Numbered from the stretch's first letter, positions 24,843 through 34,355 are shown. The stretch is DNA of 64,000 nucleotides from Firmicutes bacterium CAG:194 (GCA_000432915.1 HF995204.1:1-64000), one strand, 5' to 3'. Translations and numbers: made by a program. Notes: generated by a model not told the origin, from the sequence alone.

Positions 24843-24893
24843 TTTGCCTCTCATCTCTTCTCTTTTATGCTCTGCGTGATACTTTTTCCACTT

Positions 24894-25841
24894 TTATTCC
24901 AGCACAAGATCCTGCATACAGCCGGATTTCCGCTGCATGGCGCGGATCATTTCATTGAGCTCTTCCCGTGTTCCGACCGGATGTACATTATCGGAAAACC
25001 GTTCCTCCGGGTAATATGTGATCTGATCAAAATAATCTGGAAAACAGTCTGCAAGCTCTGTTTTTTCATATTCTGCCCGCAGTGTTTTTTCTATTTCATG
25101 CCTCTGTTCTATATCCTTGAGCGGCTCTGCCAGCAGATGGAACTGCACGCCGTTTTCTTCACAAAGTGTTTTCATTTTGACCAGATATCTAATCGTCACA
25201 TCCGGGAAAGTCAATTTAGAATATGTGGGATTCAGCTTGTCCAGCAAATTATAATAAAGCTTTTTATTCAGAGGCGAATCCTCGATCAACCAGACAATCC
25301 TTTCCTTAATAAACAGTCCGCCGTATACATGCGCCATCTGCTTCCTCGTCTCCGGATCCAGCAGCTTCAACGTATCCGTTTCCGCAAACGGCATAACACC
25401 ATACTGATAGCCGTATCCCGTTTCATAATCGGTGATCAGAGAATCCTCGATCACGGATAAATAGACATCCGTTGCCTGTGGGTGATGCTTTAAAAACTCT
25501 TCCACTAAAATATACTGCCCGGACATCGTGACACCCCGGTTTGTTCCGGCGATCAGATACTGTGTATTTAAGTCCTGCAGTTCCGAAAACAACCGGAAAC
25601 AGACACTGTCTCCGATCAGCAGCTTTGTATAAGCGTCTTCCTTCTGTACCTTTTCTATCGTCGGTATGATCTCGGATGCCCCCTGGTTATACCCGGCTCC
25701 ATAGTCTGTACTGCGTGTCAGTTCTGCCAGAATCCCCTTCATCGGCTCCTTCGCGGAAGCCAACAGGGTAAGGACACAAAGACTGCATAGCAGCAGTAGA
25801 AAAAGCAGTGTTTTTCCTATGTATTGTAATAATTTTTTCAT
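24894..25841 (-). CDS. SGNH-hydrolase-like envelope protein, partner of the MBOAT acyltransferase
   Basis: 315 residues with an N-terminal membrane anchor (LLQYIGKTLLFLLLLCSLCV). The external part contains LLIGDSVCFRLF (GDS nucleophile motif) and, near the C-terminus, SDNVHPVGTREELN (DxxH), the catalytic pair of SGNH esterases and of AlgX/AlgJ-type acetyltransferases. It follows the MBOAT gene by 17 bases, the usual two-part set for O-acetylating a cell-surface polymer: MBOAT carries the acyl group across the membrane and this protein transfers it. The target polymer is unknown. Confidence 0.65.
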   Translation of the reverse strand: MKKLLQYIGKTLLFLLLLCSLCVLTLLASAKEPMKGILAELTRSTDYGAGYNQGASEIIPTIEKVQKEDAYTKLLIGDSVCFRLFSELQDLNTQYLIAGTNRGVTMSGQYILVEEFLKHHPQATDVYLSVIEDSLITDYETGYGYQYGVMPFAETDTLKLLDPETRKQMAHVYGGLFIKERIVWLIEDSPLNKKLYYNLLDKLNPTYSKLTFPDVTIRYLVKMKTLCEENGVQFHLLAEPLKDIEQRHEIEKTLRAEYEKTELADCFPDYFDQITYYPEERFSDNVHPVGTREELNEMIRAMQRKSGCMQDLVLE

Positions 25842-25858
25842 TTGTAGATTCCTCTATC

Positions 25859-27280
25859 CTAAAACTGAAAATACAAAAAGCTTGCCGCAGGTTGTCCGAA
25901 ATCTGCCACCACCTGCAAAAGAAGCACCATACAGACAGCCAGATACACTACGTACCTGACACCGATTTTTCTTTGCAAAAGCCATGCAGTAAAGGAAATC
26001 CCTTTTTCATGCAAAAGGTCTGCCACGATCAATACCGCTATAGCAATAACAAGCACAATCACATCTGTCCTGCCAAGTCCCATTTCCAAAAGCTGCCTCA
26101 TGTGACTACCTGAAATCCTGCATACTCCAAGGCAGATATGAACTGCACGCGATACACTTTCCGCGCGGAAGAACACCCATGTGAAACTTGCCACAATGAA
26201 AGTTAGCAGGCGCTTACATGGGAGCCGTCTGCGCACTGTGGAAAACGCATCCTCGCACACCTGAAAAAAGCCGTTAAGTCCGCCCCAGACCAGATAATGC
26301 AGCCCTGCGCCATGCCACATACCGCTGACCAGAAAGGTGATCATAATATTTCTGTACTTGCAAATCCTGCTACATCTGCTGCCACCCAGCGGAATATACA
26401 GATAATCGCGAAACCATGTAGACAGGCTGATATGCCATCTGCGCCAGAAATCCTGTATGGAAACTGCCAGATACGGCTGTCTGAAGTTCTCTGTCAGGTC
26501 AAAACCGAGCACCTTGGCTGCACCAAGTGCCAGCATACTGTAACCGCCAAAGTCACAGTAGATCTGTATCGAGAATAGAAAAACAGCAAGCAGGATCTGC
26601 AGTGCGCTGCTGCTATCCGGGTTCTGGTATACATGATCGACCATGACGGAAGCCCGTCCGGCTATGATGAGCTTTTGAAAATATCCAAATGCCATGATAA
26701 GAAGCCCTGTTACGATCTTTTCCGGATTAAGCCGCTTCTGCTGTCGGATCTGCATGAGCAGATTTTTACTCCGCTCAATAGGGCCTGAAAGGATCGTCGG
26801 AAAAAAGCTGACATACAAGGCATACTGCAGGAAATTTTTCTCCGCAGGCTCTTCTTTCCTGTAAACATCGATCACATAGGAAAGTGCCTGGAAAGTATAA
26901 AAGCTGATCCCGACCGGGAGAACAATATCAAATGCAGGCACCGTGAGTTCCACATGCAATAGCAGTAAAAGCCGCGCAAGCAGAGATACCGCAAAATTCA
27001 GATATTTCATACCAAATAAAATACCGAGCTGCAAGACAAGGCACAGGATCAGAAATACCTTTCTGCTCTTTGCGCTTTCTGCCTTCTCGATCAGCCGTGC
27101 ACAGCTATAGGTCAGAACTGTACTAAATAAAAGAAGCAGCGCGTACTTTGCGTTCCAGCTCATATAAAAATAGTAACTGGCGGCTAACAAAAACGGCATC
27201 TGCTCCTTTTGGGGGATCAGATAAAACAGCAATATAACGATTGGAAAAAAGATCAAAAATGCACCTGATTGAAACAGCAT
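25859..27280 (-). CDS. MBOAT family O-acyltransferase
   Basis: 473 residues, about eleven membrane spans. Hallmarks: QALSYVIDVYR, DFWRRWHISLSTWFRDYLYI then PLGG, and the catalytic His in FLVSGMWHGAGLHYLVWGG. Same family as AlgI and DltB. It should pass acyl groups to an external acceptor with the SGNH-like protein downstream. The start MLFQSGAFLIFFPIV is standard; its AGGAGG is buried in a strong hairpin (27281-27324), suggesting translational control. Confidence 0.88.
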   Translation of the reverse strand: MLFQSGAFLIFFPIVILLFYLIPQKEQMPFLLAASYYFYMSWNAKYALLLLFSTVLTYSCARLIEKAESAKSRKVFLILCLVLQLGILFGMKYLNFAVSLLARLLLLLHVELTVPAFDIVLPVGISFYTFQALSYVIDVYRKEEPAEKNFLQYALYVSFFPTILSGPIERSKNLLMQIRQQKRLNPEKIVTGLLIMAFGYFQKLIIAGRASVMVDHVYQNPDSSSALQILLAVFLFSIQIYCDFGGYSMLALGAAKVLGFDLTENFRQPYLAVSIQDFWRRWHISLSTWFRDYLYIPLGGSRCSRICKYRNIMITFLVSGMWHGAGLHYLVWGGLNGFFQVCEDAFSTVRRRLPCKRLLTFIVASFTWVFFRAESVSRAVHICLGVCRISGSHMRQLLEMGLGRTDVIVLVIAIAVLIVADLLHEKGISFTAWLLQRKIGVRYVVYLAVCMVLLLQVVADFGQPAASFLYFQF

Positions 27281-27324
27281 GGCAGCCTCCTATTGCCATA
27301 TTTTACCATATGTAGGAGACTGCC
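27281..27324 (-). promoter_or_regulatory. Hairpin that sequesters the MBOAT ribosome binding site
   Basis: Minus strand GGCAGTCTCCTA pairs over 12 bp (one G-U) with TAGGAGGCTGCC, which ends right at the ATG. An inner CATAT-GGTAAA-ATATG stem extends it. The Shine-Dalgarno AGGAGG is wholly inside the stem. No T tract follows, so it is not a terminator of the upstream deacetylase gene. Confidence 0.65.
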
Positions 27325-27361
27325 GCAATCGACTTTCAGGTGTCATAACATCGGCCTGCTT

Positions 27362-28138
27362 TCAGGCATCGGGAATCTGTCTGCCCTCTGTATTCATATG
27401 ATAATTTTCACGCAAAATAAGTTCTGAGACCGGGACGACCTGATACCCCGCGTTCTCTAAATTGGTCAGCATGGTATCCAGTGCATCCGCCGTATATTTG
27501 GCGCCGTTATGGCAGAGGATGATCGATCCGTTTCCCAGATGTTTATGCCCGCAGACTGTCTGGATAATGGAATCCACGCCATAATCTTTCCAATCTAAGC
27601 TGTCAACATCCCATTGTATTGCGTAATATCCGCAGCTTTCCGCATTTGTTATGACATGATTGTCATAATCGCCGTAAGGCGGACGGAACAAAAACATGTC
27701 ATAGCCTGTCAGCTCCTTTACCTTTTCATGTACCTTCATAAGCTCCTGTTTGCATTCCTCATCGGAAAGCTGACTCATCTGTTTATGGTTTTCGCTGTGA
27801 TTTCCAAGGTCGTGCCCTGCTGCCAGTATTGCTTTGACATCCTCGGGATAACTCTCCACCCAGCCACCGGTCATAAAGAAGGTCACATGAGTATTATGTT
27901 TCTTCAAAATTTCCAGTATTCTGCGCGTATCCTCATTCCCCCACGCCGCATCAAAGGACAATGCCACCTTTTTTTCATCCGTTTCCACACAATAAATAGG
28001 AAGATTTCTGCCGTTTACACTGCTGCTGGCATGAAATACCTGTGGTGCGATCGTCAGAAATCCCACCACCAATACAGCCAGAATGAGAACTGTCCAGATC
28101 ACATTTTTTTGCTCTGCATATAACTCTTTAAAATTCAT
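27362..28138 (-). CDS. Polysaccharide (peptidoglycan/chitin-type) deacetylase
   Basis: 258 residues from MNFKELYAEQKN; a GTG four codons upstream is an alternative, and neither has a strong site. One membrane anchor (about 13-35), then a NodB domain: LSFDAAWGNEDT (catalytic Asp region, with Ala for the second Asp as in PdaB-like proteins), NHSENHKQM (metal His), RPPYGDYD, and ILCHNGAKYTADAL. It removes acetyl groups from N-acetylated glycan at the cell surface. The PdaB-like sequence could point to a spore-cortex role, but the next genes (MBOAT set) suggest envelope polymer editing. Confidence 0.85.
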   Translation of the reverse strand: MNFKELYAEQKNVIWTVLILAVLVVGFLTIAPQVFHASSSVNGRNLPIYCVETDEKKVALSFDAAWGNEDTRRILEILKKHNTHVTFFMTGGWVESYPEDVKAILAAGHDLGNHSENHKQMSQLSDEECKQELMKVHEKVKELTGYDMFLFRPPYGDYDNHVITNAESCGYYAIQWDVDSLDWKDYGVDSIIQTVCGHKHLGNGSIILCHNGAKYTADALDTMLTNLENAGYQVVPVSELILRENYHMNTEGRQIPDA

Positions 28139-28229
28139 AGCCGCTACCACTGCTTTTTGTAAATCATATGCCGCATTATTTTATTGTAGACGTAGTTTTG
28201 CCTGCAGGATATTTTTGAACCTTTAACCA

Positions 28230-28258
28230 TTGACCTTGTACACAAATTTGGGTATCAT
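28230..28258 (+). promoter_or_regulatory. Promoter of the FAD-dependent oxidoreductase
   Basis: -35 TTGACC (28230-28235), 17 bases, -10 TATCAT (28253-28258), 32 bases before the ATG. Confidence 0.65.
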
Positions 28259-28289
28259 AAAAAGAGTATGATGATAAGGAAAGGTATTT

Positions 28290-29873
28290 ATGAAAAAAGC
28301 AATTATTATCGGCGCAGGTCCTGCCGGACTGACTGCTGCCTATCAATTATTAAAAGAAACTGACATCCATCCCATTATTATAGAAGAAAGTGAATTTATC
28401 GGCGGTATTTCCCGTACCGCAGAATATAAAGGAAACCGTATGGATCTGGGCGGTCACCGCTTCTTCTCAAAAAACGAACAGGTCAATGACATCTGGAAAG
28501 AACTCATGCCCCTGCAGGGTGCTCCGGCAAAGGACGACCTGATGCTTGGCAGAGAAAAACCGCTCGCAGAAGGCGGTCCTGACCCGGAGCAGACGGACGA
28601 AGTATCTCTGATCCGTACCCGTGTCAGCCGTATTTTCTTTCTGCGTAAGTTCTTTGATTACCCGATCTCCATGAAACCGGAAACTTTTATCAACATGGGA
28701 TTTGTCCGTACAATGAAAGCAGGATTCGGCTATCTGTGTTCCTGCGTTGTCAAACGCAAAGAAAACTCTTTGGAGGATTTCTATATCAACCGTTTCGGCA
28801 GACCGCTCTACAGCATGTTTTTTGAAGATTACACAGAAAAACTCTGGGGTGTCCATCCGAGTAAGATTGCACCGGACTGGGGTGCACAGCGCGTCAAGGA
28901 ATTATCGCTTGGTAAGGTGATCGCAGATTTCCTGCGTCATCTGTTTAACCCGAATTACAAGACAGATTCGACTTCTCTGATCGAGCAGTTCATGTATCCG
29001 AAAAAAGGGCCCGGACAGCTTTGGGAAAAGATGGCATCTGAGATTGAAAAAATGGGCGGCGAGATTTATTTCGGACAGAAAGCAACTGCTGTCCTGACAG
29101 AAAACGGGCAGATCAGCGGCATTACCTGCACCAGGGTCACGAACGGCGGCAGCGCGCAGGAAAAGCTGACAGGCGAGCAGACGACCTATACAGGCGATTA
29201 CTACTTCTCCACTATGCCAGTCAAGGATCTGGTACTTTCCATGGGGGATACCGTTCCTGCCAAAGTGCATGACATCGCAAAAGAGCTTCCTTACCGCGAT
29301 TTCATCACCGTAGGACTTCTGGTCAACAAACTGCTGATCAAAAATCTGACAAAAATGAAAACAGTCAATAACATTGTGCCTGACTGCTGGATCTACATTC
29401 AGGAAAGAGACGTCCGCATCGGCAGATTACAGATTTTCAATAACTGGTCGCCTTATATGCCGGCGCATAATGAGGATACTGTCTGGATGGGGCTGGAATA
29501 CTTCTGCAGTGAGGGCGATGATATGTGGAATATGTCCTCCGAAGATTTCATCAAGTTTGCGATCAGTGAGCTTGTTAAGATCGATATCGTAAAAGAGGAA
29601 GATGTGCTGGATGCCACACATATCCGTGTCAAGAAAGCATATCCTGCTTACTTTGGTACCTACAAAGATTTTGATCAGGTAGAAAGCTACCTCTCCTCCT
29701 TTGACAATCTGTTCTGCTTAGGCCGTAACGGACAGCATCGCTACAACAACATGGATCACTCCATGCTGACAGCGATCGAAGCCGTAAATGCCATCAAGGC
29801 AGGCTCTACCGATAAGACAGCCATCTGGAATGTCAATACCGAAAAAGAATATCACGAAGAAAAGGAAGCATAA
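28290..29873 (+). CDS. NAD(P)/FAD-dependent oxidoreductase (UDP-galactopyranose mutase/protoporphyrinogen-oxidase-like)
   Basis: 527 residues. The N-terminus [20 protein letters not shown] is the FAD dinucleotide fold, then [20 protein letters not shown] and [12 protein letters not shown] as in UGM-like flavoproteins; [20 protein letters not shown] then [20 protein letters not shown] is typical of this bacterial group, often found with sugar-lipid glycosyltransferases. The C-terminal [20 protein letters not shown] closes the FAD site. Substrate not known; likely a nucleotide sugar or lipid-linked sugar. Its end overlaps the convergent ABC permease gene by 41 bases. Confidence 0.8.
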   Translation: MKKAIIIGAGPAGLTAAYQLLKETDIHPIIIEESEFIGGISRTAEYKGNRMDLGGHRFFSKNEQVNDIWKELMPLQGAPAKDDLMLGREKPLAEGGPDPEQTDEVSLIRTRVSRIFFLRKFFDYPISMKPETFINMGFVRTMKAGFGYLCSCVVKRKENSLEDFYINRFGRPLYSMFFEDYTEKLWGVHPSKIAPDWGAQRVKELSLGKVIADFLRHLFNPNYKTDSTSLIEQFMYPKKGPGQLWEKMASEIEKMGGEIYFGQKATAVLTENGQISGITCTRVTNGGSAQEKLTGEQTTYTGDYYFSTMPVKDLVLSMGDTVPAKVHDIAKELPYRDFITVGLLVNKLLIKNLTKMKTVNNIVPDCWIYIQERDVRIGRLQIFNNWSPYMPAHNEDTVWMGLEYFCSEGDDMWNMSSEDFIKFAISELVKIDIVKEEDVLDATHIRVKKAYPAYFGTYKDFDQVESYLSSFDNLFCLGRNGQHRYNNMDHSMLTAIEAVNAIKAGSTDKTAIWNVNTEKEYHEEKEA

Positions 29874-30348
29874 GAAGCATAAACGGTACAAACAACAGAA
29901 ACAGAACCGGCAGTATAATGTCAAAAACCGAAATACTGTGGTAAATCACACAGGATAAGAAACATTTTACCAGTAGATTAAAAAGTGCAAGCCGTATCAC
30001 CGGTTTTTGCACTTTTTTTATTCTGTAAAGAATAATCTGCCGCTTACTGACAGGCACATAACAAAGCAGTTCCTCTATTGGATGTGTTTTCCCATTTTGA
30101 CGCACCAGACTGTATTTGCCGGCATAAATCTGAATCCCCCAGTTGTATAACGCATACATATAGATAAGAGTGGGATAAAAACTGTGGTCATGTGCGTATG
30201 CCTGATAAGGAAACAGGAGAATAATCATAGAAATACTGGTCAAAAGCCACATCAGAAAAGTGTGCATCACATGATCCGGATACCAGATTTTTTCCTTTTC
30301 GTATAATTTTTCTATTTTTTCCTGTTGTTTTCTGTCATATCCAAACAT
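29833..30348 (-). CDS. ABC transporter membrane subunit (bacteriocin/antibiotic-export type)
   Basis: 171 residues from [20 protein letters not shown] (GGAGG upstream; the longer frame to 30435 lies within the ATPase gene). About four membrane spans and a charged amphipathic N-terminus. No family motif, but it follows an ATPase gene with a 14-base overlap and is the expected permease half. Its 3' end overlaps the convergent oxidoreductase gene. Confidence 0.6.
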   Translation of the reverse strand: MFGYDRKQQEKIEKLYEKEKIWYPDHVMHTFLMWLLTSISMIILLFPYQAYAHDHSFYPTLIYMYALYNWGIQIYAGKYSLVRQNGKTHPIEELLCYVPVSKRQIILYRIKKVQKPVIRLALFNLLVKCFLSCVIYHSISVFDIILPVLFLLFVPFMLLMLPFLRDILFRY

Positions 30349-31015
30349 CAGCTTCCACCTCCATGCTTTCTTTCCAGCCACTGAGCCTTCCGTTCTCCAT
30401 ATACGCCACGTAATCTGTCTGCCTGCTGATCTCATGCAGGTTATGATCTGTCATCAAAATGCATGCCTTCGTCTGTGCCATGATCTCATGCAGCAGATCA
30501 AAAAAAACTTTACGGAACACCGGATCCATTCCGGCCGTTGCCTCATCCAGCATATACAGTCTGCAATTACGGGCAGCCGCAAAACAGATCTGCCACTTGA
30601 TCTTTTCCCCGCGTGACAAATTTATATAAGATGTACAAAGCGGCACCTGAAATCGTTTGCAATAGGAAAAGAACCGTTCTTTTTCATAATATTCATAGAA
30701 ATCACCAAGAATAGCAGCATTTTCTTTTCCGTTTCTGTCCTCAAAAAACAGGCAGTCCTCTGAAATGATCCCGATAGCTTCCATTGCTTTTGCATGCTCT
30801 GCCTTAAGATCCATTCCATCAAAAATCATGTTTCCCGTATACCGGCTGTCCTCTCTTCCGATCAATTCAAGCAATGTTGTTTTGCCCGCTCCGTTTTCGC
30901 CTGCTATCGCATAGATGTAGCCCTCCCTAAGCTGCATCATTACATCTGTGATCTGAAATCCATTTCTTTGTTTTTTACCGGTTACATGCACCAGCTGTAA
31001 AATTGTCTCTTCCAT
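30335..31015 (-). CDS. ABC transporter ATP-binding protein
   Basis: 226 residues with Walker A GENGAGKTTLLEL (about 40), a somewhat degenerate signature LSRGEKIKW, Walker B LYMLDEATAGMDP and switch His in LMTDHNLHEI. Resembles BcrA/YtrB-type ATPases. Overlaps the permease by 14 bases and lies 6 bases after the GntR gene: second transporter of the operon. Confidence 0.88.
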   Translation of the reverse strand: MEETILQLVHVTGKKQRNGFQITDVMMQLREGYIYAIAGENGAGKTTLLELIGREDSRYTGNMIFDGMDLKAEHAKAMEAIGIISEDCLFFEDRNGKENAAILGDFYEYYEKERFFSYCKRFQVPLCTSYINLSRGEKIKWQICFAAARNCRLYMLDEATAGMDPVFRKVFFDLLHEIMAQTKACILMTDHNLHEISRQTDYVAYMENGRLSGWKESMEVEADVWI

Positions 31016-31021
31016 ATGCTT

Positions 31022-31396
31022 CTACTTCCCTTCGTACAGAACTGTTGCCATATCTACAAAATCCCTGCAGGACATGCCTGCCTGTCTGGCATCCGAGATA
31101 AGCTCAGCCAGCCTCTTTTCCAACATCATAAGCTGCTTTTCTTTCAGATAATCCTTATTGGATTCACACACATAAAACCCTTTGCCTGCCACAGAACGGA
31201 TCAGTCCTTCCTTTTCCAGTTCTTCATAAGCCCGTTTTGTCGTGATCACACTGACGGAAAGATCGGCTGCCAGCATACGGATAGACGGAAGAGCTTCTCC
31301 CGGCGTAAGCTCTCCAGTAACGATCTCATTTTTCAGCTGATTTACGATCTGTTCATAAATTGCCATTGTTCCCTGCGGTAATATCGTTATTTTCAC
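31022..31396 (-). CDS. GntR family regulator, YtrA subfamily
   Basis: 124 residues, GTG start behind GAGGAGG, overlapping the preceding gene's stop (GTGA). Winged helix: AIYEQIVNQLKNEIVTGELT, PGEALPSIRMLAADLSVSVI then TTKRAYEELEKEGLI. The short C-terminal part (about 45 residues) places it in YtrA, whose members repress their own ABC-transporter operons and respond to wall-active antibiotics. It lies between two transporter modules; the palindrome over the operon promoter (32980-33001) is its likely operator. Confidence 0.9.
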   Translation of the reverse strand: MKITILPQGTMAIYEQIVNQLKNEIVTGELTPGEALPSIRMLAADLSVSVITTKRAYEELEKEGLIRSVAGKGFYVCESNKDYLKEKQLMMLEKRLAELISDARQAGMSCRDFVDMATVLYEGK

Positions 31397-32082
31397 TTTA
31401 CAACAGCCTCCTCATACATGCCTGCATTTTGTATTTTCCTTCGGATCATCTGCAGAATTTTCCAGAATAAGGGCAGTTCCACGACCATTGCAGCAATCAG
31501 AAGCAGGTTCAGCAGTGTGTCCGAATGCTCTGCTCCGGTCACAAACGGAAGGCACATAACTGTAGTCAGCAGATAAACGGAAACAAAAAACACAAAGAGC
31601 AGGCTGTAACCAAATCCGTCTTCTTTCTCATCTGCCTGCACCGTAAAGCTGAAAAACAGATCATTACAAAACAAAAGCAGAAACGCGCGCCATTCATAGC
31701 CGCTGAGAACCGCCAGAATAATAAGTCCTGTCAGGAAAACGGTCAGATGAATCAGCCCTGCACACAAGTATGCCTGCCAGATCCACCGCAGTCTTGTATC
31801 GTGATCCATTGGGCATAGATAATACATCTTTTCCCGTTTCACCGGATGCAGACAGATGGAAAGCCACACAAGACCGATTGGCAGCAGGACTGCCAGTCCG
31901 GTCAGAAAATCACTGACGAATATCTCTTCATCTGCTCTCGATACCCCGCCTGAAAGCAGTCCAAACAGCATAACAATACCAAAAAAGGCAGGAAATCCGT
32001 TTACCTGACAGGCTCTTTTTATGTCATGCAGATTCCATTTCATAGCATATTCTTTTATCAGACTTCTGTTTTTATCTTTCAT
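31393..32082 (-). CDS. ABC transporter permease-like membrane protein
   Basis: 229 residues starting MKDKNRSLIKEYAMKWNLHD; AGAGG is 9 bases before this ATG and only 2 before an earlier one. Six predicted spans with a charged loop (HPVKREKMYYLCPMDHDTRL) common in ABC-2-like permeases of Firmicutes. It follows the first ATPase gene by 12 bases and is its probable partner. Confidence 0.7.
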   Translation of the reverse strand: MKDKNRSLIKEYAMKWNLHDIKRACQVNGFPAFFGIVMLFGLLSGGVSRADEEIFVSDFLTGLAVLLPIGLVWLSICLHPVKREKMYYLCPMDHDTRLRWIWQAYLCAGLIHLTVFLTGLIILAVLSGYEWRAFLLLFCNDLFFSFTVQADEKEDGFGYSLLFVFFVSVYLLTTVMCLPFVTGAEHSDTLLNLLLIAAMVVELPLFWKILQMIRRKIQNAGMYEEAVVK

Positions 32083-32094
32083 ATCCATTTCCTC

Positions 32095-32928
32095 TCAGCT
32101 CATAAAATACATAAAATCCGCAATGGTCGGGTAGGCAACCAGCAGAGATTTATCATATGAAAGCAGTCTGCTGTGTCTGACAAGTGCCCTCGCACCAAAT
32201 TCCCGTTCTTCCAGCTTCACGATCGCATCCGGTCTGAGCAGCCTGATCTTATAGGATTCTCCCGATACAATACGATACGAGTCACGAAACTTCTCCATAT
32301 CCGATGCAATGACCGCTTCTCCCTCTTTCATAAAAATCAGATAGTCTGCCAGTCTGTCCAGATCCTCTGTCTCATGTGTCGATAAAACAGCTGTCCGTTC
32401 TCCATCCCCGATAAAGGCACACAGGTCCGCAAAGAATTGCTTTTTAAATTCCGGATCAAAGTTAGCCACAGGCTCATCCAGAAAAAGATAAGCCGAATGA
32501 CATGCCAGTGCAAATGCAAACTGACATTTCAGCTTCTGCCCTTTGGAAAGATGTCCGAATTTTTCTCGTGGATCCAGGTGATACTGCTTCAGTTTTTCCA
32601 CAAAACAGACCTCCTCGTATCCATTATAAAAACTGCCATAATACCGTCCGTTCTGCAAAAGGGAAAATGCCGGATGCAGCAGATCTTCTGCCAGAACAAT
32701 ACCTGTCTGCTGCCGTATTTCTATTTCGTTTTCCTCATATATTTTCCCATCGATCCTGACAGTTCCGCTATCCGGCCGGTATAATCCGAGCAGCATATGC
32801 AGAAGTGATGTCTTTCCTGCTCCGTTCTCTCCGGCAAGACCGCATAAATACCCTGTCGGAATCTGTATTGTAATGTTGCGGAGCTGAAAGCTCCCTAACC
32901 GTTTTGAAACCTGATCCAGTTCCAGCAT
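32095..32928 (-). CDS. ABC transporter ATP-binding protein
   Basis: 277 residues. Walker A GENGAGKTSLLHM, signature LSKGQKLKCQFAFA, Walker B YLFLDEPVANFDP, switch LSTHETEDLDRL; the ~60-residue C-terminal extension is usual for BcrA/YtrB-type exporters. First gene of the five-gene operon (ATPase, permease, GntR, ATPase, permease). Export or removal of a peptide antibiotic or lipid-II-binding compound is the family expectation. Confidence 0.88.
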   Translation of the reverse strand: MLELDQVSKRLGSFQLRNITIQIPTGYLCGLAGENGAGKTSLLHMLLGLYRPDSGTVRIDGKIYEENEIEIRQQTGIVLAEDLLHPAFSLLQNGRYYGSFYNGYEEVCFVEKLKQYHLDPREKFGHLSKGQKLKCQFAFALACHSAYLFLDEPVANFDPEFKKQFFADLCAFIGDGERTAVLSTHETEDLDRLADYLIFMKEGEAVIASDMEKFRDSYRIVSGESYKIRLLRPDAIVKLEEREFGARALVRHSRLLSYDKSLLVAYPTIADFMYFMS

Positions 32929-32979
32929 TGATTCTTTCCTCCCTGTTTAAAATAGGATTCGTCTGTATCTGTGTATCAT

Positions 32980-33001
32980 CTGTGTATATTTATATATACA
33001 G
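32980..33001. promoter_or_regulatory. Near-palindromic operator over the ABC operon promoter
   Basis: CTGTGTATATTTATATATAC-AG is nearly its own reverse complement and covers the -10 element; a plausible YtrA-type GntR operator. Confidence 0.45.
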
Positions 33002-33021
33002 CATAATTACAGTGCTGTCAA
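32993..33021 (-). promoter_or_regulatory. Promoter of the GntR/ABC operon
   Basis: Perfect -35 TTGACA (33016-33021), 17 bases, -10 TATATA (32993-32998), minus strand. Confidence 0.65.
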
Positions 33022-33051
33022 TCGTTATCTGCATTTTCATCTATTTTTCTC

Positions 33052-33080
33052 TTTACAAATTCTCCATGCCATGTTAATAT
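33052..33080 (+). promoter_or_regulatory. Promoter of marR-tauE
   Basis: -35 TTTACA (33052-33057), 17 bases, -10 TAATAT (33075-33080), divergent from the ABC operon promoter. Confidence 0.6.
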
Positions 33081-33111
33081 ACTTCAAAATTGAACTATTC
33101 ATTTTCGAAGT
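33081..33111. promoter_or_regulatory. MarR-type operator
   Basis: ACTTCAAAATTGAA and TTCATTTTCGAAGT are inverted copies (12 of 14 match) 3 bases apart, directly after the -10 and over the transcription start. Size and place fit autorepression by the MarR protein encoded next. Confidence 0.65.
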
Positions 33112-33141
33112 ATTTACATGACAGAAAGAAGGGAATGATTT

Positions 33142-33582
33142 ATGAATGCAGGACTTTCCTTTATGCACAAGTTTTCATCTGCCTATACTGCTGCCTGCAA
33201 GCCTTTATGCCATGCCTTGCATCTGCCGCAGACAGCCTTTGATATTCTGCTGTTTCTGGCTAACAATCCGGAATACCGGACAGCCAGCGATATTGTGGAA
33301 TTTCGGAAGATCAAAGCAAATCTGGTCTCTGTCAACGTAGACAGGCTTGTAAGCGAAGGCTATCTGATCAGAGAAGCAGCACCTTCCGACCGGCGCAAAA
33401 CATTGCTTTTCTGTACAGAAAAAGCCGCGCCCATTATTGAAAAGGGCAGAGCTTTGCAGATGCATTTCATGGATGCTCTGATGACAGGTATCGATGAAGG
33501 AACAAAAGAAATCATTATAAACGGTCTGAAACAGATGGAAGAGAATCTGGATCAGTTACCGGAGGAGGCATTTACAATATGA
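33142..33582 (+). CDS. MarR family transcriptional regulator
   Basis: 146 residues. Winged-helix core: LPQTAFDILLFLANNPEYRT, ASDIVEFRKIKANLVSVNVD (recognition helix) and RLVSEGYLIREAAPSDRRKT (wing, with the conserved DRR). Acts as a dimer. It overlaps the TauE gene by four bases (ATGA), so the two are coupled and the exported compound may be the inducer; that last point is inference. Confidence 0.88.
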   Translation: MNAGLSFMHKFSSAYTAACKPLCHALHLPQTAFDILLFLANNPEYRTASDIVEFRKIKANLVSVNVDRLVSEGYLIREAAPSDRRKTLLFCTEKAAPIIEKGRALQMHFMDALMTGIDEGTKEIIINGLKQMEENLDQLPEEAFTI

Positions 33583-34355
33583 AGCTTTTAATTACCATTC
33601 TTGTTACTTTTTTAGCCGGTATGGGAGCAGGTCTCGGAACCGGTTTTGCAGGTATGAGTGCTGCAGCCGTCATCAGTCCCATACTGATCACCTTCCTTGG
33701 CATTGATCCATATATGGCAGTCGGTATCGCCCTGTCCTCGGATGTGCTTGCCAGTGCTGTTTCTGCCTATACCTATGGCAAAAACAAAAATCTGGATGTC
33801 AAAAACGGACTGATCATGATGGTTACCGTTCTTCTGTTTACAGTTGTCGGCAGCTATATTTCCAGTCTTGTGCCATCCCATACGATGGGCAGTTTTTCTG
33901 TTTTCATGACCTTCCTGCTCGGTATTAAATTTATCGTAAAGCCGGTCATGACCACAAAAGAAGCTATGGGACAGGTTTCCTCCAAAAAGCGCGCCCTGCA
34001 GTCTGTCATCTGCGGCGTGATGATCGGATTTATCTGCGGCTTTGTCGGTGCAGGCGGCGGTATGATGATGCTGCTGATCCTGACTTCTGTCCTTGGCTAT
34101 GAGTTAAAAACTGCGGTGGGAACGAGTGTCTTCATCATGGCATTTACCGCATTTACAGGAGCTGCCTCCCACTTTGCGATCGGTGGTCTGCCGGATCCGC
34201 TTATCTGGATCTTATGCATTGTATTCACCCTGGTCTGGGCAAGGATCGCAGCTGTATTTGCCAATAAAGCAACGCCGAAAACACTGAACCGCGTTACCGG
34301 TGTGATCCTTGTGATCCTCGGAATTGCTGTTATGGCATTTTCGTTCTTTTCTTAA
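33579..34355 (+). CDS. TauE/SafE family sulfite/organosulfonate exporter
   Basis: 258 residues, eight spans. Family features: GMGAGLGTGFAGMSAAAVISP (first repeat) and GFICGFVGAGGGMMMLLILT (second repeat), each followed by helices. Related proteins export sulfite, sulfoacetate or similar anions. Controlled with the MarR gene in front of it. HD-GYP follows 54 bases later. Confidence 0.88.
   Translation: MKLLITILVTFLAGMGAGLGTGFAGMSAAAVISPILITFLGIDPYMAVGIALSSDVLASAVSAYTYGKNKNLDVKNGLIMMVTVLLFTVVGSYISSLVPSHTMGSFSVFMTFLLGIKFIVKPVMTTKEAMGQVSSKKRALQSVICGVMIGFICGFVGAGGGMMMLLILTSVLGYELKTAVGTSVFIMAFTAFTGAASHFAIGGLPDPLIWILCIVFTLVWARIAAVFANKATPKTLNRVTGVILVILGIAVMAFSFFS

Noticed and set aside
28467..29270. 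Minus-strand frames inside the FAD oxidoreductase gene
   Set aside because: They are antisense to an intact, clearly conserved flavoprotein and lack translation signals.
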